Source: Megaleporinus macrocephalus (lineage: Eukaryota; Chordata; Actinopteri; Characiformes; Anostomidae). From it: 64,000 bases of DNA. How positions within the stretch are numbered: the first letter of the stretch is position 1; each line of letters begins with the position of its first letter. Position numbers and translations under genes: made by a program. The notes beneath the pieces are model-generated. The model searched no databases and was not told the DNA's origin. It worked only from the letters and a program-made list of their open reading frames with translations. Below are positions 52,889 through 64,000 of the stretch, piece by piece. Where the stretch lies: the NCBI GenBank assembly GCA_021613375.1, contig CM038711.1, positions 16,237,076 through 16,301,075 on the forward strand, read 5' to 3'.

Positions 52889-55800
52889 ATGTCTCGCTGG
52901 GGGCGGAAGAATGTCAAGAAGACCCCTGAAGTGATTAGGACAGTCACTGAGGGCCTGAAGTCACTCTATCGAAAGAAGCTTCTGCCTATCGAGGAGTACT
53001 ATGGTTTCCATGACTTCCACTCACCAAGTTTGGAGGAAGCTGACTTTGACAACAAACCTATGGTTCTAGTGGTTGGTCAGTACTCCACAGGAAAGACAAC
53101 CTTCATCAAGTAAGGCTTGTAACAATTCAACGTTCTACTCAAGTGTTAAAAAGTAAGAAATGAAGACTGCCTGACACAGACAGAGCATGGTGCTATGTCA
53201 AGAGGAACTGAGTTGAAGTGATTTAAATTAAAGCTAATGCACTTTCATTGTTCTGTCCTTCAGCACAGTATAAAATGATGCTGGAGGCATGGTGTTCCAT
53301 GAGTGTAAAAGTAACAGTAACTTTGTTGTCTCTTTTGCCAGGTACTTGTTGGAGCAAGATGTACCTGGAAGTCGTGTGGGGCCAGAGCCTACTACAGATT
53401 GCTTTACTGCTATCATGCATGGTGAAGTAGAGGGGCTAATCCCTGGAAATGCCCTCATTGTGGACCCCAATAAGCCCTTTCGCAAACTCAACCCATTTGG
53501 AAACACTTTCCTCAACAGGTAAATAATGGTGCATGCCCAGACAAGACACGTTTTTTCTGGCAGTAAGGTAGTGATTTTCAAAGAAAAGGACCGTGCACTG
53601 TGAAAAGAGTGAAAGACGGAAATGCGACACAGAATGTTTCGACTGAACTCTCTGCTAGTAAGGGTAAGGAGTAAGCGATAAGAGTGCTTCATTTTTTTCA
53701 TCCATGGAATTTCAAGTGTCCATGCCAAATTTCCGAGGGAGTAGGGACTCTCCATAATTATGAGGGATATCACAAGCTCTCTTGAAAGCTGGCATAGTAC
53801 CAAAGATGCTATACTTGGCACATAGAAGACAAATTTACCTTCTTTTTTCTTCTAAATTTCTGTCAAATTCAAACATTAAGATGTAAAACAAGTCACTCAG
53901 AATGTGCCATTCTAGAGAACTTGTCAACATATTCACTTTGATAGGGACTACACATCCAAAGCGTTTGTAGCCTGTAACCCTTACAGAAAATGATTACATA
54001 AAATATTTACAAGTATATTGTCAAAAGTCATTGTTTTACAATAGGTTTAATATAATCTTTTGGTCTAAAGTGTTTTTAATTCATTTATGGTGAAAAAGTA
54101 TAAGATAAAATAGTCCCCAGATTTACCACTATGTTACATATAAAAACATGTATGGGTGCATAGTAAATTTGTGTAGACATCATGACGTTTGGTTTAAATT
54201 AATACTTTTTCAGAATGAAGAATTTAATATTAAACCACTCTGTTTTATTTATAAATTGATCTAAATTATTGAATTATGCAGCAATTCTGAAAAATCTGTA
54301 AAATTCCCCTTTAAGAAAGATCAGAGTACCTTTCAGAGTTTGATCAGAGTTTGTTTACCTTTTCAAGGCCACCACTTCATGGAAGTAATTCATTTGTAAA
54401 CTCTCTTCTGCAATGCATATAATACATATAAGTAAATATCTGAAGTAACTGGAGCAATGACTACATAGCTAAAGAATAACTTGTAAAGTCCAAGACTATT
54501 AATATCAAGGTAAAGTCTTATCTTAAGGATTAGCTAATGATATTATCCCTTTAAGTGCTGTAGTTTTTTAATTACTTCTAAGATAGCATCATATACTGCC
54601 TTAATTGTAATCAGCAAAAATCTGAGTTTTTCCTTCTTCTCTGAGAGAGTGTTTTTTTGGAGTATGTTTTGAGAATGTCACTTCTTTGACTTCCTGCTGT
54701 GGGTATTGTTTGACTCGTTACGCCCATTTACTGCAGGAAGTGGCTATGTTGTTCTAAGCATCTGATCATTAGAGGGCCATATTGTTTGATTCTGGCAGCA
54801 CTGGTCATTTTCCCTCAGGAAGCCCCTGTGCTTTTTGAGCACCACATCCTCACAATGGACCTGGAAGGGGTGCAGCCCAGAGTCTGCTCATTAGATCACA
54901 TTAGATCACCAGCCATGATAAAAGAGCACTGGAAACTTCTGCGTGGCTCAGATTCTTTTCAAAGTACAAGTGTTTTGTCTTAAGCTTTTTACTGAATCGT
55001 TGATTGTTGTGCATTTACAGTCATACAGTCTTACAGTTATATGCAAACGTTTTTAACATCCCAGATAAAAATAGATTTCACATTTTCAAATTATTAATAT
55101 AAAACATGAAATAAAAAATGTACCAGAACTTTTTATATTTTTTTATTTTAGTAGTTGAATCAAAAATTAAGACTCTGTATTCCAGCTTTGTAGTGTTTTT
55201 ACTTTAGTGCTACAGCTTACTGCTTTACTACTGCTAAGCATACAGACAACAAATAAACAAATCTTTGTCCTACCCTAACTCAGAATAGCTCAGAATACCT
55301 TCCTGATCTAGCTCCGAATCTCCAAAGCATTTTATGTCTCCGTTCCCTGCAGGGAAGTTTTGTTGTTAAGTCACATTTAAATATTCAAATAAATAAGTTG
55401 TGACAACTTGCAGTAACAAGCTGAAATCACCTTATTGTTCAACAGATTATTGTTTGGATTTTTCCATTCTGACACGTGCATAGGAAGCCAACTTTAGCCT
55501 TGTTTGGCTAGGAGTTTTAGAGCTACATAATGGAGTATCACGTCAATATTTAGGATTTTAATGTTTAGGTATGGAATTCAAAAATGAAGATACAATGACA
55601 GTATAATTAATTTACTCACATTTTGATTTGTGTTCTCTTTGAATACACTCAGCATTAGGTTGTTTTCCCTTACGTCATTGTGATGACATTTAAAATCCAG
55701 ATGGAGGGGCAGTAAGTGCAAAAACAGAACCCACCACCAGTGCACAGCGCCCACAGGCTAACTGTTCACAATACATTACTCGCTTCGAGCGAAAAATTAG

Positions 55801-58800
55801 CTTTTATACAGGACAATAAAAGAAAACCAAACTACAGACACCGTAGGGTCCCTTGGTGGTTTTGACAGTTTGGGGGCGGGACATGAGCTGAATGCTATTG
55901 GCTGATGGCACCTGGTTTTGTGGCTGACCACTCAAAACGAAAAGTCTCTCATACTACAACAAACATGGTGGACAAATAGGAGCTGACAGGTGAGTGAGTT
56001 GGATTAAAATTTTGGTTTATCTAACTAATAATAGTAATGATTTAATAATGATTTAATTGTCTTATCACTTCTTATAATCACATATTCACTTTACAGACAA
56101 TTCTTAGCTGTCTTTAGGGCCGCTGTAGCAATTCGGGCTATTTTGATAGAAACTACTCTGAGAAATTTTTTTATGTTTTTATGATTTTATGATGTTGTTT
56201 GAGCTACAGCAGGGGCGAAATGCAAATATCCGCAGAATATCCAATATTAGCCGAACACATCAAGCTGCAGAGGGAACGAGTAAATACGTGCCCATAAGAA
56301 GTAATAAGACTTAAATCGTTATTATGAGTGAGATAAACCAATGTCACCTGTCGGCTCCTCTTAGTCCACCATGTTTGTTGTAGTTTGAGAGGCTGTTGGT
56401 AGTAAGCAGCCAGTCACGAAACCAGATGCCTTCAGCCCATGTCCTGCCCCCAAACTGTCAAAACCACGCCCCGTGAAAACTTCAGCGCAAAACTTTCTCT
56501 CGAGCGCAGAGGGCAGCAGATGGTATTGCACTTGCACGTGGAAAACATAAAATCGAGAAAAGATAAAATAAGTATGGAAAAAAAGACAGTTTGTGCGCGT
56601 GTTTATGACAATTCTGAATGCAGTTCTTCTTTCTGTGCTCACGAGTGAAAGAATTATGTGTGCGAAATGTTAAAACCTGCAGGTTTATATGGTTTTTGCA
56701 CGCCCTAGTTTTGACACTAATGTGACCCCGGAAAATCGCTTTTTATCACATCAGGCTTACGTGCAGCATATGTTGTAATTTTCTTTTTGTCTCTTTCTCT
56801 TGCAATATTGTCTAAAGAGAACTGGATGAGCTCTTTGTCTCCATCTCCTCCATTCTGTTTTTGCACTTACTGCCCCTCCATGTGGATTTCGAATGTCATC
56901 GGAACGATTTAAGACAACGATGATGTCACAAAATGTTCTTTAGAATATGGGGTGTGTCTCAAAACCTAGTGAGCTGTCTACACAGGCACTGTCTAGGTAG
57001 GCAGCGTTTTAGGTAGGCAGCGTTCTGTCTGACATCTCTTCTCATAAGACTATTGAGATGCTCTAGTTACAGAGCAACTGTGTCACGGCTTGTTCCCGCC
57101 CACTGCAGCACGCGACCGGTGGTTTAGCTGGTTGCTTTGCTACCACCCGGCATTCAAAACAAAAGCCCGAGTCTTAAAAATCCGCTAGCATAAATGCTAA
57201 TGGCTCTGTATAAAACAGCAAAATGGTCAACGGCTCCTTGCGAAGTTGTAAATAAAATGCTGTGTGATTATATGACAAGAAACACATTAAACACCAGAGA
57301 GAATCGAAATAACTTGCATATTAATACGACTTCACTGCTGGTAGATTTGCTTGCGTTGCATCATGGGATTGCATTAGCGGCTGAGGAAGCGTTCGATGCT
57401 TCCTTAAAATCAGGTGAAAAAAAGGTGCCTCCGTAGACAACATGTTCAAGGTATCTAAGAACTGGGACAGCCTACATGTTGGGAGCGCACATACTATGAC
57501 GTAAAATGCTAACTAGGTTATGAGACACACACATTGTGCTCAATCAAACCTTTCTACCAATGAGGTCTCCAAAACAAATGTAGTAAAGCTGATCTTAGAT
57601 TAATTTTGGTTGGAAATCCAGTGATATCTAAAAAAATTAGCACAATATTGTCTTATTGTTCAGCATTACTGTTTGTATACAGGTCACTGGAAAAACACCT
57701 GCACAGCAACACTTACAAAACTAGTAAAAGCAGTCATTTGATTTACACAAAATAATGTGGTGAAGGTGCAAAATTGTGAGCAAATATGCAAATTTTGATA
57801 TTTTCAATAATTCCTGGATTAACTGGTATAGTTTGGTTTTACAACTGTCAATGTAATTTTTACAAATTAAAATAAAAAAACATTTATATAAGACTTCCAC
57901 CACACAACCCTGGTCCTGGAGGCTCCCTACATATTTTACTTCTTTTATACACCTAAGAGCTCTTCATGACCAGTATTCAGAGTTTACGTTTCATCACTGA
58001 ATAACAGACAAATGTTCTCCTCTTAGGTTTCAGTGTGCACAGCTGCCCAACCAGGTTCTGGAGAGCATCAGTATCATTGACACTCCTGGCATCCTGTCTG
58101 GAGCCAAGCAAAGAGTGAGCCGAGGTGAGACCGGCACTAAAGGTGAGGAGAGGGGACGGGGTCAGAGGAAGATGGAGACATTCATCCCACAATAATTGCA
58201 CCCATTCTCCTTACTCACTTGCACCCTGCTAATCCTCTCTTCTGCACAACAACACATCAGCCAATTCCAGAGTTTTGTTTTTCTGTTTTTCTGTGATTGT
58301 TTTGCATCTGCAGTGTTGTAAGTACTTTATGATTTTGGTCCTTTTGATGGTTGTAAAACTCATGATTTAATGTAGATGTATTTGCACATATTATAAAAGG
58401 CAAAAAGTCAGTGGCAAACAAAATTAAAAAAGTATTAAGCTAACTTAGTTAAAATAGAGTTCACAACCTATTGCACCACAAAAAAAAGATGATTAAGACG
58501 TTAAGATCTCTACCCATTTTAACATATAAACCATACAAATAATTTATGCATGATCCTAGCTATAGGATGTAGTAGTAGTACTTGATGTTAAACAGACTCC
58601 CGATTTATAATCTTTCACAAAACATCAGGCTAATCTAATATGAGACACGTTACTGAATAAGATCTGTATTATAGACACCAGCAATGTATGCTTGCTTTCA
58701 CATATTTGTCTGCCTAAAGGCAGCGGCATGTTATCTGCAACAGATAAGTAGGAATGAAGGAATGAAGAGCAACACTATAGGAATGAAAAAGCGGCTGGAA

Positions 58801-61019
58801 AAAGATGGAGTGAGATAATATTTGTTTTTTAATTGGGTGAAGAATCTGTGGTTTCCTGTACAGAATAAAAAATAAAGTTTTATTAATGTTTCTTGCCTTT
58901 GACATGTGTAGGCATAAACATTAATTGGTATACAGTACTGTGCAAAAGACCATACTTTTAATTTCCAGTCTAAAAGGCCATTATATTATCTTCTATCTTT
59001 TTTGATAGGCTATGACTTCCCAGCTGTCCTGCGCTGGTTTGCTGAGCGTGTAGACCGGATCATCCTTCTATTTGATGCCCATAAGCTGGAGATTTCTGAT
59101 GAGTTTTCAGAAGCCATAGGTGCTTTGAGAGGAAATGAGGACAAACTGCGTGTAGTGCTCAACAAAGCTGACATGGTTGGGACACAGCAGCTGATGCGTG
59201 TGTACGGGGCACTCATGTGGTCTTTGGGCAAAGTTTTTGGGACCCCTGAGGTTTTGAGAGTGTATATTGGATCGTTCTGGTCCGAACCCCTCATGGTTCC
59301 AGATAACCGCAAGCTGTTTGAGCTAGAAGAAGAGGACCTGTTTGCTGACATTCAGAACCTGCCACGCAACGCTGCACTCCGCAAGCTTAACGATCTGGTC
59401 AAGAGAGCTCGTCTTGTGAGGGTAAGCTGTTTTGAGGCTATAATTTGTTAACAACAGTTAGATATTGTGGATCTGTAGCAGAGGTCTTTACTGAGTATAT
59501 GTACACCATGCATGTTAAACAGCCTGAATTTAATATTTATTTAGACATACAGCCAGTATTCTATATTTTTAAGTTACAACTTTGCGTAGTGAAAATCTAA
59601 CACTTTTGTCTAATGTGCACGTAAAACATTTTTTTCTGTCTGATCACTTCACAGGTGCATGCTCATATTATCAGTTATCTGAAGCAGGAGATGCCGTCTG
59701 TCTTTAGGAAGGACAATAAGAAGAAGAACCTGATCTACCAGCTGCCTGTCATCTTCTCCAAGATCCAACTGCAACATCATATTTCCCCTGGAGATTTTCC
59801 TGACTGTGCCAAGATGCAGGTCAGTCCAAGCTAAAGGCACTTGGTGCTGCTCTTACAAAGAGACTTTCAGTGTGCATTAAGCCAGAATTTTCCAACTCTG
59901 GTCCTGGACTTCTACTGCACTGCACATTTAATATTTTCCTTACTCTCAAAAACAAACAATGTAAACTCAAATAAATTTTTTTTTTTGGCTGATGTGTTGA
60001 GTCACATTTATTCGAGTAAGTAAAACACTGAAAATTGCATTGTGAGGGTACCTGACAGTCATGATTGAAATCTTAAGCTTTACAATTATTTAATCTAACA
60101 GTTATGTAATGTTATGATTTTTGTAATGTAATATTTATGATTCCAGTCCCATGACATTATATGTTTTTGGACCTGGACACTTTTATGTTGTACAACAAAA
60201 CAGGAAAAATGTGTCCCTGTATTTTTGCTCTGTAGTTACCAACATCATACCCAGTCTTAAACAGTTAATTATAGCCCCACCTCTCTGCTACAATCACTGA
60301 CTTACTGCCATTAATATATGTTCTACTGAAGAGCCCACTTACAGTATCATACTATTTAACTATATTAGCATTTTGGATTCAGTTCAATTCAAGTATTCAA
60401 TTTATCTATTCTATTAGTATTAACACTTTTAAACCTATGTCTTTTTTTATTTTCTTTTTAGGAACTGCTTGCTGGTCATGACTTCACAAAGTTTAAGCCC
60501 CTGAAACCAAACATGATGGCAATGCTGGATGAGCTGCTGTCTGCTGACATTGCCAAACTGATGCCTCTTCTCAGGCAGGAGGAGCTGGAAGCAGGGGTCC
60601 AACCTGGAGTCCAAGGTGGGGCTTTTTTCGGGACCCGCGCAGGGCCCTTTGTGGAGGGTGACCCTTTTGGAGAGAAAGGTGAAGAAGATGGTGAGGTTGG
60701 GGAGGCAGAAGAGGACTGGATTGTGACAAAGGACAAGCCCAAGTATGATGAGATTTTCTACAACTTAGCACCCAATGAAGGCAAGCTGAGTGGCACCAAA
60801 GCCAAAGACTGGATGGTGAGCACACGGCTGCCCAACTCTGTGCTGGGCCGCATCTGGAAGCTGTCAGATGTTGATCGGGACGGCATGCTGGATGATGAAG
60901 AGTTTGCCTTGGCTAGCCACCTGATTGAGGTGAAGCTTGAGGGGCATGGTCTGCCACCTGAGTTACCTGCTCGTCTGGTACCTCCATCCAAGCGTAGACA
61001 AAAAGGATCTGATGCCTAG
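52889..61019 (+). CDS. ehd2: ehd2, EH domain-containing protein 2
   Basis: Coding exons: 52889-53109, 53342-53518, 58027-58124, 59009-59421, 59655-59819, 60462-61019. Phases 2, 2, 1, 0, 0 join exactly and give 543 aa, the same length as human EHD2. The P-loop GQYSTGKT is at residues 63-70, DTPG at 151-154 and NKAD at 217-220; the KPF and NPF loop motifs are at 118-120 and 124-126. The helical region follows, then a linker with GPF (419-421), which separates EHD2 from its NPF-containing paralogues, and a C-terminal EH domain (about 445-543) with the EF loop D494-E505 ([12 protein letters not shown]). EHD2 is a dynamin-like membrane ATPase that oligomerises at the neck of caveolae and stabilises them. 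Start context is attATGT, with no upstream ATG in the same exon. Intron 2 (53519-58026) is 4.5 kb and repeat-rich. Confidence 0.97.
55655..56945. repeat. Foldback element with long inverted arms in ehd2 intron 2
   Basis: 'gaggggcagtaagtgcaaaa' (about 55707) pairs with 'ttttgcacttactgcccctc' (about 56859). 'acaacaaacatggtggacaa' (about 55957) pairs with 'agtccaccatgtttgttgta' (about 56363). 'ggggcgggacatgagctgaa' pairs with 'ttcagcccatgtcctgcccc'. Arm order is fully inverted around a centre near 56165. The right arm holds a unique stretch of about 370 bp (56480-56850) absent from the left. Confidence 0.8.
56949..57533. mobile_element. MITE-like element with imperfect TIRs in ehd2 intron 2
   Basis: The left end gtgtgtctcaaaacctagtg (about 56951) pairs inverted with taactaggttatgagacaca (about 57510). 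Length is about 585 bp; an open frame at 57194-57436 shows no recognisable domain. It lies directly beside the foldback element. Confidence 0.7.
57900..57975. repeat. Short dispersed repeat ('cctggtcctggag')
   Basis: 'accctggtcctggaggctcc' followed by 'acatattttacttcttttat'. A second, diverged copy with 'aactctggtcctggacttct' lies at 59885-59950 in the next-but-one intron of ehd2. Confidence 0.6.
58929..58975. repeat. Solo end of the TIR element seen at 12591
   Basis: 'tacagtactgtgcaaaagac' matches the terminal 17 bases of the spred3-intron element; no partner end is found nearby. Confidence 0.55.
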
Positions 61020-62100
61020 ACTATACATTCTGCCCCAGGACTGCCCTAGATGGCTTTCTTGTTGGAATGCATACACATACACTGAGACGCTCTCCTGTAA
61101 GAGAAATTATTATTTACACTTCCACTTCCAAATGCTCTTAATCATAAAGCTCATCTGCCTAATCCCAGATCATCACTCAGCAGGTACATCAAATTCTTAG
61201 TTTTTGAGTTAAACATAACATTTTCAAGAGCAAAAATGTTTACAAAAACAGGTTTTGAACACAGTACTGGTCTAGATTGTAGATCATCTTGATCAAAGAA
61301 TTCTTGAGAATGTAATTACAAGCAGTAAAATAGCGAAAAATTATTTACTTTACAGGAGAGGCAGAGCCGCCTTGTCTGATTCCAGATATGCATTGAGAGT
61401 GGGAAATTGTCTAGAGGTCTATACTGTTTTGTCCCTTCAGGGCTAAAGCTCTTGCTTCACTGCTGCCATGCCTCTACACTTACTTTTTTCCTGTGCGTCT
61501 CTGTTTCCAAATATCAGTTTATCATTTGGAAAATGTAAATTATACCAAAGACTAATTTGATTAACAAATATAAATTTCAAGAGACCAAAAAGGGTATCTT
61601 GCATACATGTTTAAATCAGTCAACCATATTTATCTTTTAATTATGGGACTTGAAAAATATATTATTATATATTAATTTTACATAGAAAGCTTACGTTTTA
61701 AACCGGATTGCAGTTATGTCCACATGTCTTTTTAATGTAAAACATGAATTGTGAATGTGAAATATACTCTAGCACTTGAAAGTGTGGCATGATCTTAAGG
61801 TTTTTTCTAAGGTATTTTATAACTCTTATGAAATATAATATTTGCCTTTCTGTGCATTATGGATTCCTGCCCTTCAGAATGAAAGAATATATGTACTTTT
61901 TGATCCAGATCTTTTTGTTCATTTATGCCTATGTTTTGTTACCTTTGCATACTATGAATAATTGTTAAATATATGCCAATTTAGAATCAATGTCAAAGAT
62001 TATAAAGAAATAGATCTTACTGACTACTATGCACAGCTTTACCAATTGCTTTATTGTTAACCATTGTTATAACACCAAATAAACTGTGCTGACTTGAGAT
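61020..62100 (+). other. ehd2 3' UTR
   Basis: AT-rich, no further coding exon. It ends at a canonical AATAAA (62078-62083). Confidence 0.65.
62078..62083 (+). terminator. ehd2 polyadenylation signal AATAAA
   Basis: AATAAA about 1.06 kb past the stop, followed 20 bases on by a T/G-rich stretch (tttgtgtttac). Confidence 0.7.
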
Positions 62101-62403
62101 CTTTGTGTTTACTTATCCATTTTAGTCTTCAGTAGAGCTTTACATAAACCTTAAAATCTTCTGTACCATACAGTATTGGGCAAAAAAGACCACCTTGTAC
62201 TAAGTTATTCAGTCAGTATAAGGAAAGAGTAGAAACAGAAAATTAAATGCAAGCCTCAGTTTTTTTTAACGAAATCAGCATGGATATTTTTCCATATTTT
62301 CAAGGCTCAGTTTTAAAAGTTTGATTGCATTTCTGCTTCTCATTATCCAAATAATACAAATTACAAACTTAGAATCATCCATCCATAAAACCTTACTCAC
62401 TCT

Positions 62404-62465
62404 AGTCAAGTCAAGTCAAGTCAAGTCAATTTTATTTATATAGCGCTTTTTACAACGATGTAAAC
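62404..62465 (-). repeat. Reverse-oriented L2-type 3' tail
   Basis: Tandem 'caagt' units lead into 'ttttatttatatagcgcttt' and 'ttacaacgatg', the reverse complement of the common fish L2-like 3' terminus also present at 22330-22510. Confidence 0.75.
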
Positions 62466-63124
62466 TCTACTAATGACTAATTTTAGTAGTTTTTCCTTAT
62501 GTCTAATGCATTTTTTCAGTAACGGTTTTTGAAAGCTACACATCTGTTTAAAACCATGGTGGTAAGAAAGGAACAATATAGTGGAGGAATGAACAGAAAC
62601 ACCTGTTTTTAGACCTGAGGCAGGAGTCATCTTTTTAAGATTAAGATAAGCTTAACATACTGTCTCTCCAATGGTGAAAGTTTAATGGTCAGTTAGGTTT
62701 TGCACTGTTGTTAGGAGTCACAAGATATAGGGCAAGATATAGATAAGATATAGATATATAGATTCAGAGTGTTTAAATGTGAAAGGGTGCATTGTAGAGC
62801 AACAGATTTGAGACTTAAACTTCTTTACTGTGGTATTGACAAATTTCCATTAGTATATTTGAGGAAAAAAAACCTTTGGTTCAAAACCTTATCTCTTGCA
62901 AAATAATGTCAAATTTAATGTACTAGCTTTCTGCAACGTATACATCTGGTTGCTATCATCACTGCTGTGAACAATTGTGACATTGCCAATTTCTCTAGAA
63001 TGGCGCACGTTATAGCTCTCTTAATTATTTAATTATGCAGAAATGCATAAAAAAATCATCTTTAAAGTTGCCTAAGTGTCAGAATTGGACAAATTAAATA
63101 CCAACAGATTTTATCTTATACTAT
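62466..63124. other. Intergenic sequence right of ehd2
   Basis: AT-rich; repeated 'agatatag' near 62720-62760. Nothing coding recognised. Confidence 0.4.
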
Positions 63125-64000
63125 TATTATATACAAACCCAATTTTAAAAAAGTTAAAATGCTATGTAAAATTTAATAACATTTTAACATTTAATGAAAA
63201 TTGTTGACTTATAGAACTTGATGACAGAAACACATCTCAAAAATGTTGGAACAGGGGCAACAAAAGGCTGAAAAAGTAAGTGGTACTACTAAAAAAACAG
63301 CTTAAAAAAGAGTCTTTGAGAAGCAATGATGTGCAGAGGTTCTAAACTGTGTCAAAAAAATTATGGAACAATTGCAGAAAAATGTTCCTCAGCGTAAAAT
63401 TGCAAAGATATCCCACCATCTGTGGTGTATAATATCATCAAAAGAATCTGAAGAAATCCCAAGCAAGGGACAAGGCAGACAGTCAATATTAAATGCTTGT
63501 GATGTTCAGGCCCTCAGGTGGCGCTACATTAAAAACATTGTTTGATTCTGTACTAGAAATTGCTGCATGGGATCAGACATACTTCCACAAATCGCTGTCT
63601 AGTTCTAGTGCCATCCACAAATGCAAGTTTAAGCTGTATCATGCAAAGAAGAAGCCATATGTCAACAAGAAGAACCAGGACTGTTAAGCAGCTGGGATTA
63701 TACATCAGACAGAGGTTATTCAATAATTATTCCATCAAGAATGGAACAACATTTCTCTCCCAAAACTCCAGCAATTGTTCTTCTCACTTACCAAACTGTT
63801 GTTAAGAGTAAAGGGGATGATACACAAAGGTGTCCAAAATATTTTACATTAGTGTTGGAGTCTTGTGTGTCATTTTCAGTGAAATATTTCCTGCTTTCTT
63901 TCTGACACAAAAAAGAATTTTGATGGCAAACTAATGGGTGATCTCTTACTTTTGCAATGTACTATATTAGTTTCACAATATTTAATAAAAATAAAAACAG
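63125..64000 (+). mobile_element. Tc1-like DNA transposon remnant at the window edge
   Basis: Starts 'acaaacccaattttaaaaaa', the end of the same Tc1-like family as 1785-2795, then 'ggaacaggggcaacaaaagg'. Decayed transposase text follows with several frameshifts; the region encoding the central catalytic domain is missing between about 63690 and 63700. It may continue past the window. Confidence 0.65.

Noticed and set aside
57194..57436. 80-codon frame in ehd2 intron 2
   Set aside because: Lies inside the TIR-bounded MITE-like element and has no recognisable domain or splice context.
62404..62428. Short direct repeats as a possible CRISPR array
   Set aside because: The five-base 'caagt' units have no spacers and form the end of an L2-type tail in a vertebrate genome.

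Overview
This is a piece of a vertebrate genome, almost certainly a teleost fish. Intron-rich genes with GT-AG splicing encode proteins that align end to end with known vertebrate families. The space between them is filled with fish-type repeats: Tc1-like remnants, an L2/CR1-type LINE, TIR-bounded MITE-like elements, foldback elements and long TA/CA microsatellites. The particular repeats, above all the foldback family at 33.6 kb, 25.4 kb and 0.9 kb, remind me of otophysans (characins, catfishes). That is an inference from memory and was not searched.

Five protein-coding genes can be reconstructed. (1) 296-4007 (+): last three coding exons of dhx34, an RNA helicase of nonsense-mediated decay; the rest lies left of the window. 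(2) 6270-14951 (-): spred3, six coding exons, 516 aa, an EVH1/Sprouty-domain inhibitor of Ras-ERK signalling. (3) 26940-32721 (-): psmd8, seven exons, 267 aa, the Rpn12 subunit of the 26S proteasome lid. (4) 37145-48475 (+): bicra (GLTSCR1), 14 coding exons, about 1833 aa, scaffold of the non-canonical BAF chromatin remodeller. (5) 52889-61019 (+): ehd2, six coding exons, 543 aa, a caveolar dynamin-like ATPase. In all five, exon phases join without a frame break. dhx34 and spred3 converge, psmd8 and bicra diverge, and bicra and ehd2 are in tandem. The genes do not form one pathway. Their grouping reflects ancestral linkage, because their human counterparts lie in two separate blocks of chromosome 19q13.

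The repeats are layered. A LINE sits inside a DNA transposon in spred3 intron 4, with a visible 11-bp target duplication. A decayed L2-type LINE with an esterase ORF occupies 17.2-21.5 kb and is itself interrupted by a 1.1-kb GC-rich insert. psmd8 intron 6 holds a Tc1-like element split by other insertions, one of which has 19-bp TIRs and carries a broken coding fragment. ehd2 intron 2 contains a long foldback element next to a MITE-like element.

I found no operon-like cluster, CRISPR array, rRNA or tRNA, and nothing that looks like an undescribed system. The best leads are small: a GC-AG intron inside the most conserved part of bicra with a tandem donor one intron upstream, a YY1/TISU-like uORF at the spred3 promoter, the TIR-bounded coding fragment in psmd8, and a possible TATA-type promoter of ehd2 about 2 kb upstream of its start codon.
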